Virus record (IMG/VR): IMGVR_UViG_3300027734_000232
Span: 1 to 30,073 of that record
Source: a virus
Strand: one strand, 5' to 3'
Length of the DNA stretch: 30,073 bases
Part shown: piece after piece, positions 5,850 through 13,985 of the stretch
Position numbering within the stretch: position 1 is the first letter of the stretch
Layout of the letters: the number at the start of each line of letters is the position of its first letter
Position numbers and translations under genes: made by a program
Notes under the pieces: generated by a model
The model's database searches: none
Seen by the model: only the letters and a program-made list of their open reading frames with translations
Told to the model about the DNA's origin: nothing

Positions 5850-8011
5850 GTGATTACACCGGGATTAACGCTGTTGGCAACGTGGCTCTTGGTGGCAAAC
5901 CACTCAAGAGCGACTCGGATGTCTTGTCCACAGCACGAGATCGCCTGTCGATGGCAATTTCGGCGTATTCCGAGTCGCGCGAAGACGAGCTAGACGACCT
6001 GCGTTTCTACGCTGGCTCACCGGATAACCAATGGCAATGGCCAGCAGATGTGCTGGCAACCCGTGGTGCGGTGCAGGGTCAGACGATTAACGCTCGGCCC
6101 TGCTTGACGATCAACAAGTTGCCGCAGCACGTTCACCAGATTACGAACGATCAGCGCCAGAACCGGCCTAGCGTCAAGGTCATCCCTGTAGATGACAACG
6201 CGGACGTTGAGGTTGCCGAGATTTTCAACGGCATGATCCGGCATATCGAGTACATCTCGGATGCGGATGTGGCCTACGATACGGCTTGCGAGAACCAAGT
6301 TGCCTACGGCGAGGGGTACATTCGGATTCTGACTGAGTATTGCGACGACAATACGTTTGATCAGGACATCAAGATTGCCCGTGTACGCAATAGCTTTAGC
6401 GTCTACATGGACCCGCTGATCCAAGACCCATGCGGCAGTGACGCCAAGTGGTGTTTTATCACGGAAGACTTGTCTAAAGCCGAATACGCACGGCTTTTCC
6501 CCAACGCATCGCCATTGTCTACGCTTGAGACGCTGGGTGTTGGGGATCAGAACCTAAGTCAGTGGTTAAATACGGATACGATCCGTATTGCTGAGTATTT
6601 TTACTGCGAATACGACACGCAGACGTTGAATTTGTATCCTGGCAACGTGACTGCGTTCCAAGGAACGCCGGAAGACAAAGAGTTGCGGGCGGTTTACGGT
6701 AAACCAAAGAAGTCACGCCAAGCGGATCGCAAAAAGATTTGTTGGACAAAGATCAACGGCTACGAAATCCTTGAAAAGCAGGAATGGGCCGGTAATTGCA
6801 TTCCTGTTGTGCGGGTAATTGGCAACGAATACGAGGTTGAGGGCCGCATTTACATCAGTGGGCTGGTGCGTAACGCCAAAGATGCCCAGCGGATGTACAA
6901 CTACTGGACTAGCCAAGAGGCAGAAATGCTGGCGCTGGCTCCAAAGGCCCCGTTTATTGGTTATGGCGGTCAGTTTGAGGGGTATGAAACCCAATGGAAG
7001 ACTGCCAACACGAATAACTGGCCTTATTTGGAAGTCAACCCGGATGTAACGGACGGTCAAGGCGCAATATTGCCGCTGCCCCAACGGGCGCAGCCGCCAA
7101 TGGCCTCATCTGGCCTGTTGCAAGCTAAAGTGGGTGCATCGGAAGACATTAAGTCTGCAACGGGGCAGTACAACGCTTCGTTGGGCATGACTTCTAACGA
7201 GCGCTCTGGCAGGGCTATCTTGGCTCGCCAGCGTGAGGGTGACGTTGGTACTTATCACTACCAAGACAACCTAGCACGGGCTGTACGGCACATTGGTCGG
7301 CAATGTGTTGACCTAATTCCCAAGATTTACGACACGCAGCGCATCGCCCGGATTATCGGGATTGATGGCGAGACGAAGATGGTCAAGATTGACCCGACGC
7401 AAGCCGAGCCTGTGCGTAAGATCCAGAATCAAGATGGCGTGGTCATAGACAAGATCTACAATCCAAGTGTTGGCAAGTACGACGTAGTTGTCGCAACGGG
7501 TCCGGGCTACGCCACCAAGCGCCAAGAGGCACTTGAGGCGATGGCGCAACTGTTGCAGGGTAATCCACAACTTTGGACCGTGGCTGGCGACCTGTTTGTT
7601 AAGAACATGGATTGGCCTGGGGCGCAGGAAATGGCAAAGCGGTTTGCCAAGACGATTGACCCCAAGCTCATGGGTGATGCCGAGGACAATCCGGCTCTGC
7701 AAGCTGCCAACCAGCAGATGCAAGCGATGGCGGCAGAACTGGATCAGTTGCATCAAATGTTGCAGAATGTCGGCAAGTCGATGGAAGCGCAGGACATGGA
7801 GCGCAAGGACTTTGAGGCTAAGATCAAGGCGTACCAAGCTGAGACGCAGCGCATTAGTGCTGTTCAGGCTGGTATGTCTGAAGAACAGATTCAAGACATT
7901 GCGATGGGCGTGGTCGCTGCGGCTATGGAGTCGCAGAGTTTGATGAACCAAATGCCTGAAATGCGTGAGGAATCCATGCCGATGGAAATGACACCGGAAG
8001 GTATACAATGA
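5846..8011 (+). CDS. Portal protein, P22 gp1-like (721 aa)
   Basis: The 721-residue length is nearly that of the P22 portal (725). The N-terminal part (about 20-170) carries the family pattern: an acidic helix EDELDDLRFYAG, W-rich NQWQWP, then RPCLTINKLPQHVHQITNDQRQ and a segment ending YGEGYIRI. The C-terminal part (about 620-700) is a long Gln/Ala/Met-rich helix (ALQAANQQMQAMAAELDQL and following), matching the barrel helix that projects into the capsid in P22. Twelve copies would form the DNA channel and the head-tail vertex. The start is GTG, chosen because it overlaps the previous stop and gives the usual N terminus. The C terminus is Met/Glu-rich. Confidence 0.92.
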   Translation: MSDYTGINAVGNVALGGKPLKSDSDVLSTARDRLSMAISAYSESREDELDDLRFYAGSPDNQWQWPADVLATRGAVQGQTINARPCLTINKLPQHVHQITNDQRQNRPSVKVIPVDDNADVEVAEIFNGMIRHIEYISDADVAYDTACENQVAYGEGYIRILTEYCDDNTFDQDIKIARVRNSFSVYMDPLIQDPCGSDAKWCFITEDLSKAEYARLFPNASPLSTLETLGVGDQNLSQWLNTDTIRIAEYFYCEYDTQTLNLYPGNVTAFQGTPEDKELRAVYGKPKKSRQADRKKICWTKINGYEILEKQEWAGNCIPVVRVIGNEYEVEGRIYISGLVRNAKDAQRMYNYWTSQEAEMLALAPKAPFIGYGGQFEGYETQWKTANTNNWPYLEVNPDVTDGQGAILPLPQRAQPPMASSGLLQAKVGASEDIKSATGQYNASLGMTSNERSGRAILARQREGDVGTYHYQDNLARAVRHIGRQCVDLIPKIYDTQRIARIIGIDGETKMVKIDPTQAEPVRKIQNQDGVVIDKIYNPSVGKYDVVVATGPGYATKRQEALEAMAQLLQGNPQLWTVAGDLFVKNMDWPGAQEMAKRFAKTIDPKLMGDAEDNPALQAANQQMQAMAAELDQLHQMLQNVGKSMEAQDMERKDFEAKIKAYQAETQRISAVQAGMSEEQIQDIAMGVVAAAMESQSLMNQMPEMREESMPMEMTPEGIQ

Positions 8012-8370
8012 AGTGCGCGGATTTTGTCGGGCTTTTGTTCTTGGCGCGAGATGTAGCCCATAGCGTACATCTGAACACCCGCAGTTACAGCAAGCACAAG
8101 GCGCTCGGTCATTTTTACGAATTGATTGTTGAAGCGGCAGATGATTTTGCCGAAGCGTACCAAGGTCGGCACGGTCTGATTGGGCCGATTACGCTAATGA
8201 CTGCCAAGAAAACGACTAACATTGTTGAGTTTTTAGAAGAACAGTTGAAAGAAATTGAAGGTTGTCGATACGAGGTTGTGGACAAGACGGATATGTCTTT
8301 GCAACAACTTATTGATAACATTATAGAAATTTACCTTCGTGCTTTGTACCGTCTAAGGTTCTTGGCATGA
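8008..8370 (+). CDS. DUF5856 protein with Dps-like ferroxidase pattern (120 aa)
   Basis: The start has GGAAGG six bases upstream and overlaps the portal stop as ATGA. The sequence is predicted all-helical and matches my memory of phage DUF5856 proteins (HLNTRSYSKHKALGHFYEL; YQGRHGLIGPIT). H18, H30, D45 and E49 are spaced 12, 15 and 4 residues apart. That is the spacing of the ferroxidase ligands of Dps (H51, H63, D78, E82 in E. coli), and DDFAE matches the Dps DxxAE motif. A ferritin-like helical bundle that binds metal or DNA is therefore plausible. It is shorter than Dps (about 165 residues), so one helix may be short or missing. No function is established here. Confidence 0.75.
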   Translation: MKCADFVGLLFLARDVAHSVHLNTRSYSKHKALGHFYELIVEAADDFAEAYQGRHGLIGPITLMTAKKTTNIVEFLEEQLKEIEGCRYEVVDKTDMSLQQLIDNIIEIYLRALYRLRFLA

Positions 8371-8735
8371 CAATTTCGGTAAACCACACTACGCCAGCGG
8401 ACGGTTCATTTAGCGCCACTGGTGCGGCTGCATGGAATGCCACACACTCGTTTACTGGTGTTTTAGACGTAGTAAACGGCGGCACCGGTACGGCAACGCC
8501 ATCGTTGGTTGCCGGAACAAACGTCACGATTACTGGAACTTGGCCTAATCAGACAATAAATTCGTCAGGTGGTGGCGGTGGTGGCGGTCCAATTCTTGAG
8601 TCTCAGATTGTTATTAGTCAGAACTACACGCTGACCAGCAACACAAACGGGTTCAGTGTTAGCCCAGTAACTATCGCCGCAGGATATGCAGTTACTGTCC
8701 CGACTGGTCAAGTTTGGGCAATTTGGAATACTTAA
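8367..8735 (+). CDS. Small fibre-type structural protein (122 aa)
   Basis: The gene overlaps the previous stop by ATGA. The product begins MTISVNHTTPADGSFSATGAA and contains NGGTGTATPSLVAG near residue 40, a module common in phage fibre and fibre-associated proteins. A run of seven glycines (about 69-75) acts as a linker to a beta-rich end (IVISQNYTLTSNTNGFSV). No enzyme motif is seen. It is likely a minor virion or fibre component. The lack of an assembly domain leaves its exact place in the virion unknown. Confidence 0.7.
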   Translation: MTISVNHTTPADGSFSATGAAAWNATHSFTGVLDVVNGGTGTATPSLVAGTNVTITGTWPNQTINSSGGGGGGGPILESQIVISQNYTLTSNTNGFSVSPVTIAAGYAVTVPTGQVWAIWNT

Positions 8736-9554
8736 ATGAGTGCAATCAAACTTCAAGGCAATGCAAGTGGAGCTGGCACCCAGACTTTACAGGCTGCTGC
8801 AACTTCCGGTACTCCTGTAATTACGCTACCAGACGCAACAGGCACGCTGATTGTTACCGGTGGAGACTTGGGTACCCCTTCAGCGATTGTGCTTACGAAT
8901 GGTACGGGGTTGCCGCTTACTACTGGTGTTACAGGGATTCTTCCGGTTGCTAATGGCGGCACAGGTTTAACAGCGGGGACTTCTGGCGGGGTACCTTATT
9001 ACTCGGCAACAGGCACGTTGGCGTCTTCTGCTGCGCTTGCATCTAACGCATTGGTTATTGGTGGCGGCGCTGGCGCGGCCCCGGCAACGACTACGACTGG
9101 GACGGGTGTTCTTACATTTTTGGGAACTCCGTCAAGTGCCAATTTGCTCTCGGCGATGACCGATGAGACAGGCACTGGGCTAGTGGTCTTTAACAATACG
9201 CCAGCACTGACCAATCCGACGGTTACGAACTACACCGAAAGTGTTGTGGCTATCGGCACGGTAACAACGACAAACACCATAGCTTTAACTAACGGCACGG
9301 TTCAAACGGCAACATTGACAGCCTCAACTGCTTGCACGTTCACAATGCCGACTGCAACCGCTGGCAAGTCATTTGTTCTGTTGCTTAAACAAGCCGCGTC
9401 TACAGGCAACGGTACGGCTACGTTTACTGGAGTTAAATGGGGGACTGCGGGTGCCCCGACAATTACGGCAACGGCGGGGAAAATGGACATACTGTCTTTT
9501 GTTGCTGATGGTACAAACTGGTATGGCTCCATTACTCAAGGGTATACCCCATAA
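8736..9554 (+). CDS. NGGTG-repeat fibre-type structural protein (272 aa)
   Basis: The ATG follows the previous stop directly, with TTGGAA upstream. The protein is rich in Thr, Ala and Gly and starts MSAIKLQGNASGAGTQTLQAAATSGTP, a form of N terminus seen in many phage virion proteins. It holds LPVANGGTGLTAGTSGG (about 73-89) and LGTPSSANLL repeats. The C-terminal domain (about 165-272) is beta-rich and ends DGTNWYGSITQGYTP, a shape often found at the tips of phage fibres. A role in fibres or capsid decoration is inference from these modules. Confidence 0.72.
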   Translation: MSAIKLQGNASGAGTQTLQAAATSGTPVITLPDATGTLIVTGGDLGTPSAIVLTNGTGLPLTTGVTGILPVANGGTGLTAGTSGGVPYYSATGTLASSAALASNALVIGGGAGAAPATTTTGTGVLTFLGTPSSANLLSAMTDETGTGLVVFNNTPALTNPTVTNYTESVVAIGTVTTTNTIALTNGTVQTATLTASTACTFTMPTATAGKSFVLLLKQAASTGNGTATFTGVKWGTAGAPTITATAGKMDILSFVADGTNWYGSITQGYTP

Positions 9555-10456
9555 TGTTTGCCGCCCTCAATAATTTTTTAACACTGCAAGCCGCTGGTGG
9601 TGGTAGCGCCCCGACTTCAGTTGAATATCTAGTTGTTGCAGGCGGCGGCGGTGGCGGACAATCAATTGCCGGTGGCGGCGGTGCTGGAGGATTTAGAACA
9701 TCGGCAAGTTTTTCAGTAGCCGCCGCAACACCTTATACAGTGACCGTTGGCGCTGGCGGTGCTGGTGGTACTAACATTTCAGGCGATAACGGTAATGCCG
9801 GGTCATCCGGCAGCAATTCCGTATTCAGCACCGTCACCTCTAATGGTGGTGGAGGCGGCGGTTCCTATAATGCAGCCAATGGTATTAATGGTGGTTCAGG
9901 CGGGGGAGGCGGTGCAAAAGACAGCGGCACGTCTGTTGCTGGCACAGGTAATACCCCATCAACATCGCCGTCACAAGGAAATAATGGAGGTACTGGAAGA
10001 ATCGGCACCAATCCGTGGATAGGTGGAGGTGGCGGCGGTGCTTCCGCTGTTGGCGGTAACGCAACATCTACCAACGGAGGGGACGGAGGCGCTGGAACAG
10101 CTTCATCTATTACTGGCTCGTCTGTTACTTATGCCGGAGGCGGAGGCGGAGGCACGTCCGCAACTGCTACGGCAGCGGGAAGCGGCGGGGCTGGCGGTGG
10201 TGGTGCTGGTGGTAAAGCTCTCGCCGGTACTGCTGGCACTCCAAACACTGGCGGCGGCGGCGGCGGTCAAGGGCTAATTAACCCGCTAACCACACAGAAT
10301 CCGGGTTCTGGTGGGTCTGGAATTGTTGTTATTGCTTACCCCGACAGTTTTGCGCCACTTTCATCTATTGGCGGCACTTTAGTTTATGATCAGCCAACCA
10401 GAACCGGGTATAGAGTTTATAGATTTACATCCGGAACCGGAAATATTCAGTGGTGA
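9554..10456 (+). CDS. Glycine-rich domain virion protein (300 aa)
   Basis: The stop of the previous gene and this start share a base (TAATG). After VEYLVVAGGGGGGQSIAGGG (about 23-42), which is the opening of the phage glycine-rich domain, the protein is a chain of Gly runs joined by Ser, Asn and Ala up to about residue 245. It ends in a compact beta segment, GSGIVVIAYP then YRVYRFTSGTGNIQW. Such domains occur in phage tail-fibre tips, where Gly-rich helices can form receptor-binding loops. Which virion part carries it is not shown. Gly codons dominate, so the DNA is locally repetitive. Confidence 0.8.
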   Translation: MFAALNNFLTLQAAGGGSAPTSVEYLVVAGGGGGGQSIAGGGGAGGFRTSASFSVAAATPYTVTVGAGGAGGTNISGDNGNAGSSGSNSVFSTVTSNGGGGGGSYNAANGINGGSGGGGGAKDSGTSVAGTGNTPSTSPSQGNNGGTGRIGTNPWIGGGGGGASAVGGNATSTNGGDGGAGTASSITGSSVTYAGGGGGGTSATATAAGSGGAGGGGAGGKALAGTAGTPNTGGGGGGQGLINPLTTQNPGSGGSGIVVIAYPDSFAPLSSIGGTLVYDQPTRTGYRVYRFTSGTGNIQW

Positions 10457-10461
10457 TAAAT

Positions 10462-10830
10462 ATGGCACATTACGCATTTCTTGATTCTAATTTTATTGTC
10501 ACCGAAGTTATTACCGGAATAAATGAATGGGAAGATGCTGCTGATTGGGAACGGTTGTACGGTGAATTTCGTGGTCAAATTTGCAAGCGCACAAGCTACA
10601 ACACTTTTGGCAATCAGCATCTAGAAGGCAAACCGTTTCGCAAAAATTACGCAGGAATTGGCTACACCTACGACGCAACCCGTGATGCATTCATTCCTCC
10701 GCAGCCATTTCCGTCATGGGTTTTGAACGAAGAAACCTGCCTGTGGGATGCTTCTGTTGCAATGCCTGACGATGGGCAACGGTATCAATGGGACGAGGCA
10801 ACAACTTCTTGGGTTGCATCTGAAACATGA
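10462..10830 (+). CDS. Conserved structural-type phage protein (122 aa)
   Basis: A GTG frame starts 12 bases earlier, but MAHYAFLDSN at 10462 is the better start because this N terminus is typical of the family. The segment FRKNYAGIGYTYD, then DAFIPPQPFPSW and YQWDEATTSW, resembles small proteins common in cyanophages and other marine or freshwater myo- and podoviruses. Trp, Tyr and Pro are frequent and no enzyme motif is seen. A virion role is inferred from its position among fibre-type genes. Its stop overlaps the start of the next small gene by ATGA. Confidence 0.75.
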   Translation: MAHYAFLDSNFIVTEVITGINEWEDAADWERLYGEFRGQICKRTSYNTFGNQHLEGKPFRKNYAGIGYTYDATRDAFIPPQPFPSWVLNEETCLWDASVAMPDDGQRYQWDEATTSWVASET

Positions 10831-10943
10831 ATTCGTTTTTTGGCGGTGCATTTTTTGCCGGAGACTTTTTTCAGTCTGTTGTCACTGGTGCAGACCAATT
10901 GTTGATTAAACTTCGGTCATTCACCGAAAGAGGGAGATTTTAA
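10827..10943 (+). CDS. Small Phe/Gly-rich protein (38 aa)
   Basis: The start overlaps the previous stop (ATGA), and the stop overlaps the next start (TAATG), so both ends are coupled. The product begins MNSFFGGAFFAGDFFQS, is rich in Phe and Gly in its first 15 residues, and ends in a charged basic stretch (KLRSFTERGRF). No complete membrane span is evident. It contains the Shine-Dalgarno GAGGGAG of the next gene, so part of its value may be to carry that site. The function is unknown. Confidence 0.5.
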   Translation: MNSFFGGAFFAGDFFQSVVTGADQLLIKLRSFTERGRF

Positions 10944-11248
10944 TGGCTATTAACCTAAAAGCAATTACCTCGGTAATGGGCTACCAGCAGATCACAAGTT
11001 TGAGTACTGCTACCAAACTGACCGTGCCGCCACGCGATATAGGTGGATTGATTGGGTCGCCTCGGATTGCTATCATTACGCCCGAAACGCAAGCCGTGCG
11101 CTGGCGCGACGATGGCGTAGCCCCAACCGCAAGCGTTGGTATGCCGCTTGCCGCTGGCGTTACGTTGCAATATGACGGCGATTTATCGCAGATCCAGTTT
11201 ATTGAGCAAAGCGCCGGGGCAAAGCTCAACATTAGTTACTATTCTTGA
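10943..11248 (+). CDS. Beta-rich virion-type protein (101 aa)
   Basis: A good ribosome site (GAGGGAG) lies about eight bases before the ATG. The product is small and beta-rich. It carries the phrase AVRWRDDGVAPTASVGMPLAAG (quoted here in two parts: AVRWRDDG and VAPTASVGMPLAAG, about 51-72), followed by LQYDGDLSQIQFI and a short tail NISYYS. I recall this pattern from conserved small structural proteins near phage capsid genes. A decoration or accessory role is inference. No metal or enzyme motif is visible. Confidence 0.7.
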   Translation: MAINLKAITSVMGYQQITSLSTATKLTVPPRDIGGLIGSPRIAIITPETQAVRWRDDGVAPTASVGMPLAAGVTLQYDGDLSQIQFIEQSAGAKLNISYYS

Positions 11249-11255
11249 GGTTGCC

Positions 11256-11744
11256 ATGCAAGTCTCTAACGACTCTCCTGCCGTGAACTACGTTGATTAT
11301 TTCACCAAGCAATTTCCAATTGATCTGGCTAACATGGCCGCGTTGCGTGACGAACTGGCTATCCGCCAGGGTGCTTTGTCTGCCGCTCAAGACGCTGTAG
11401 CTGACCGCGAACGTGCCAAGCAAGAACTGGATGCTGCAAAAGCTGAAGCAGTAGCGTTAAAAGTTGACGCCACGGCTGACCGCGAAGCAGCAAAACAAGA
11501 ACTTGCTGATGCCAAGGCCAAAGCTAAAGATTTGAATTCCCAAGCTAAAGCCGCGCTTGCTGCTGCGGTAGACCGTGAAACTGCTGTGGAGTTGCGCGAA
11601 AAAGCGGTTGCTGATCGTGAGGTTTCCCAGATTGCGGCCCAGGCTGAAATTGATAGCCAACAGGCTGCACTGAAAGCCCAGAATGCCGCTTTGGATGCTC
11701 GCGTAAAAGCGTTCCAAGATAAAGTTGCTGCACTTACTGCGTAA
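11256..11744 (+). CDS. Long coiled-coil protein (162 aa)
   Basis: An upstream start at 11136 exists in this frame, but it lies inside the previous gene and has a poor sequence. The Met at 11256 is preceded by TGAGG and is preferred. After about 35 residues (MQVSNDSPAVNYVDYFTKQ, then FPIDLANMAA) the protein is an Ala/Glu/Lys/Gln-rich helix of about 120 residues with heptad-like repeats (DREAAKQELADAKAKAKDL and similar). It is probably an elongated dimer or trimer. A fibre shaft or assembly factor is possible from context. No family could be named. Confidence 0.7.
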   Translation: MQVSNDSPAVNYVDYFTKQFPIDLANMAALRDELAIRQGALSAAQDAVADRERAKQELDAAKAEAVALKVDATADREAAKQELADAKAKAKDLNSQAKAALAAAVDRETAVELREKAVADREVSQIAAQAEIDSQQAALKAQNAALDARVKAFQDKVAALTA

Positions 11745-11752
11745 AACTGAAA

Positions 11753-12457
11753 ATGGCAAACACCACGATTTCCGCACTACCTTCAGCGACTACACCGCTT
11801 AGCGGTACAGAAGTTGTTCCTATTGTCCAGAGCGGCGTAACCAAAAAGGTTGCAATTAGTGCGGTTGGTGCGAGTGGCACGGTTACTAGCGTTGCGATGT
11901 CAGTTCCGGCATTTTTGTCAATTGGCGGCTCGCCAATTACGTCTAGCGGCACGTTGGCAGTTACGTTGTCTGGTACTGCGCTGCCCGTTGCTAACGGAGG
12001 AACTGGGGCTACGACCTCCACAGGATCTGGAAGTGCCGTTCTTTCAACCTCTCCTACGCTGACGACTCCGGTTCTTGGGACTCCAACGTCTGGGACTTTA
12101 AGTAATTGTACGGTTGACGGCACAGATTCTGTTGGCTTTCGCAATCTTCCACAAAATGCACAAACAGGTAGTTATACCTTAGTTCTTGCAGATTCTGGAA
12201 AACACATTTACAGAGGTTCAGGCAGTGCCGCCACCTGGACAATTCCTGCAAATAGTTCTGTGGCTTATGCGATCGGAACGGCAATTACTTTTATAAATCT
12301 TTCTGCCACAAGCGTCAGTATCGCAATCACGACTGACACCATGTATTTATCAAGTGCAGGAACCACCGGCACTAGGACGCTGGCTCAATACGGTTCTGCA
12401 ACCGCGCTTAAAATTACATCAACTTCTTGGTTGATTTCAGGAAGTGGGTTGACATGA
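11753..12457 (+). CDS. NGGTG-type fibre or structural protein (234 aa)
   Basis: The N terminus MANTTISALPSATTPLSGTE is a common opening of phage virion proteins, followed by VVPIVQSGVTKKVAISAV. A central LPVANGGTGATTSTGSG (about 77-93) and a TLTTPVLGTPTSGTL block repeat modules also seen at 8736-9554. The C-terminal half is beta-rich (SYTLVLADSGKHIYRGSG, then WTIPANSSVAYAIG and later TSTSWLISGSGLT), as in many capsid-attached or fibre domains. A surface-exposed virion role is inferred. Confidence 0.75.
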   Translation: MANTTISALPSATTPLSGTEVVPIVQSGVTKKVAISAVGASGTVTSVAMSVPAFLSIGGSPITSSGTLAVTLSGTALPVANGGTGATTSTGSGSAVLSTSPTLTTPVLGTPTSGTLSNCTVDGTDSVGFRNLPQNAQTGSYTLVLADSGKHIYRGSGSAATWTIPANSSVAYAIGTAITFINLSATSVSIAITTDTMYLSSAGTTGTRTLAQYGSATALKITSTSWLISGSGLT

Positions 12458-13719
12458 GTGGTGCGCTACAAGCGATATATCAAAACCACAGGGGTTTTGG
12501 AACTTCGGGCGGCCCATTTTGGGTTGGATTATTGGGCGGTGCCACTGGCTATGGCTATGGAGTTGCAGTAGATTCTTCTAGTAATATGTCCCTTTGCGGA
12601 ATTGTTGGTGGCCCACAAGATATTCAAATAGCCAAATACAATACATCTGGAGCCATTCAATGGCAGAGGAAGTTAAACGAGGGTTCGTTTGACTTTGGCC
12701 GAGCAGTTGCAACAGATTCTTCCGGTAATGTGCACATATGCGGAGATACGCAGGGAAATGACATACAAGTAGCCAAATACAATACCTCTGGAACCCTTCA
12801 GTGGAAAAAAAGTTTATATGGCGGCAGCTCGACTTCCCGAGGCTATGGTGTTGCAGTAGATTCCTCCGGTAATGTGTATGTTTGTGGGCTTTTCAATTAT
12901 TTTATTTACGGTGTTAATCAACTTTTAGTAGCCAAATACAATACTTCTGGAACCCTTCAATGGCAGTATTTTATAGATGACACCGGTGAAGGGGGTGGCT
13001 ATGGAGTTGCAGTAGATTCTTCTGCTAATGTGTATATTTGTGGGTATAGTAGTGACTCTTTATACACCGCTAAATTTAATACTTCTGGAACACTTCAATG
13101 GCAAAAGCGTTTAGGTAGTAGTGCCGCTACGAACTATGGTGTTGCAGTAGATTCTTCTGGCAATGTTTACGTTTGTGGGTACGCATATCCTAGTGGCAAT
13201 GCTATTTATACAGCCAAATACAATACTTCTGGAACCCTTCAATGGCAAAGAAGTTTGGGCGGTTTTAGCGGTATTGGACGTGCAATTGCAGTAGATTCTT
13301 CTGCTAATGTATATATTTGCGGGGATTCAAATGCAGGTGGCTCTCCGGGTATGCAAATAGCTAAATATAATACATCTGGGGTCATTCAATGGCAAAGAAC
13401 TTTAAAGGTTGGTTTGTCTACCTCAGCCCAAGCAATTGCAGTAGATTCTTTTGGTAATGTGTATATTTCTGGGGTATTTAACGCTACGGCCGGAAATACG
13501 TTTTTTTTCGCAAAACTTCCCGGTGATGGTTCATTAACTGGCACCTATACCCTTGGTGGAGATTCATTCACCTACGCAGCCTCTACCATGACTGATTCCT
13601 CTGGTGTTCTTAGTGACATCGGAGTTTCTTCAACTAGAGCCATTTCTACCCTAATCGACCAAACGTCTTCCGCTACCGATTCGGCAACTTCTCTAAGTTC
13701 CACCCTTACTACATTATGA
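12454..13719 (+). CDS. Seven-repeat beta-propeller virion protein (421 aa)
   Basis: The true start is the Met at 12454, overlapping the previous stop (ATGA), not the longer frame at 12427. The first 17 residues (MSGALQAIYQNHRGFGT) form a short anchor-like segment. Seven repeats of about 46-52 residues follow (about 34-80, 81-128, 129-180, 181-226, 227-273, 274-323, 324-365). Each has GVAVDSSGNVYVCG then AKYNTSGTLQW. This is the SBBP/beta-propeller repeat pattern, and seven copies suit a closed seven-bladed propeller. The C-terminal 50 residues are Ser/Thr-rich. A binding role at the virion surface, such as carbohydrate recognition, is inference. Confidence 0.85.
   Translation: MSGALQAIYQNHRGFGTSGGPFWVGLLGGATGYGYGVAVDSSSNMSLCGIVGGPQDIQIAKYNTSGAIQWQRKLNEGSFDFGRAVATDSSGNVHICGDTQGNDIQVAKYNTSGTLQWKKSLYGGSSTSRGYGVAVDSSGNVYVCGLFNYFIYGVNQLLVAKYNTSGTLQWQYFIDDTGEGGGYGVAVDSSANVYICGYSSDSLYTAKFNTSGTLQWQKRLGSSAATNYGVAVDSSGNVYVCGYAYPSGNAIYTAKYNTSGTLQWQRSLGGFSGIGRAIAVDSSANVYICGDSNAGGSPGMQIAKYNTSGVIQWQRTLKVGLSTSAQAIAVDSFGNVYISGVFNATAGNTFFFAKLPGDGSLTGTYTLGGDSFTYAASTMTDSSGVLSDIGVSSTRAISTLIDQTSSATDSATSLSSTLTTL
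12931..13247 (+). repeat. Identical 35-bp direct repeats in the propeller gene
   Basis: Bases 12931-12965 and 13213-13247 are identical over 35 bp (both start GCCAAATACAATACTTCTGG). Near copies with a few changes lie at about 12772 and 13363. They encode the AKYNTSGTLQW part of the blades. Identity at DNA level, beyond what the protein requires, points to recent duplication or recombination between blades. Confidence 0.85.
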
Positions 13720-13985
13720 GTTCATACATCAAACTATCGACCAATGAATTTCCACGTCACATTGGGGACATTGAGATTGATTCTGATGGTGCAGCAGACT
13801 ACGCTCATGTAGAGTGGGTAGACCAACCAGCGTATGATCCAAAGACTCAGCGTTGTGTAGCGGGACCGCCGCAGCAGATTGACGGCATTTGGTACTGGAC
13901 ATGGGTAGTGCGCGACGCTACACCAGAAGAGATTGAAGAAGCAAATAAACCGTTTGATCCAAACAACCCATTTAAAATTCGTTGA
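13716..13985 (+). CDS. Small conserved structural-type protein (89 aa)
   Basis: The gene overlaps the propeller stop by ATGA. It begins MSSYIKLSTNEFPRHIGDI and contains VEWVDQPAYDPKTQRCV, then IWYWTWVVRDATPEEIEEA; I recall proteins of this form accompanying tail-fibre genes in phages. Trp and acidic residues are frequent, and no membrane segment or enzyme motif is present. It may be a chaperone or minor fibre part. Its last codons hold the -35 of the promoter proposed for the capsid genes. Confidence 0.72.
   Translation: MSSYIKLSTNEFPRHIGDIEIDSDGAADYAHVEWVDQPAYDPKTQRCVAGPPQQIDGIWYWTWVVRDATPEEIEEANKPFDPNNPFKIR

Noticed and set aside
7313-8008. Minus-strand 231-residue frame inside the portal gene
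   Set aside because: It is antisense to the portal C terminus, His/Leu-rich as expected from such antisense reading, and has no support of its own.
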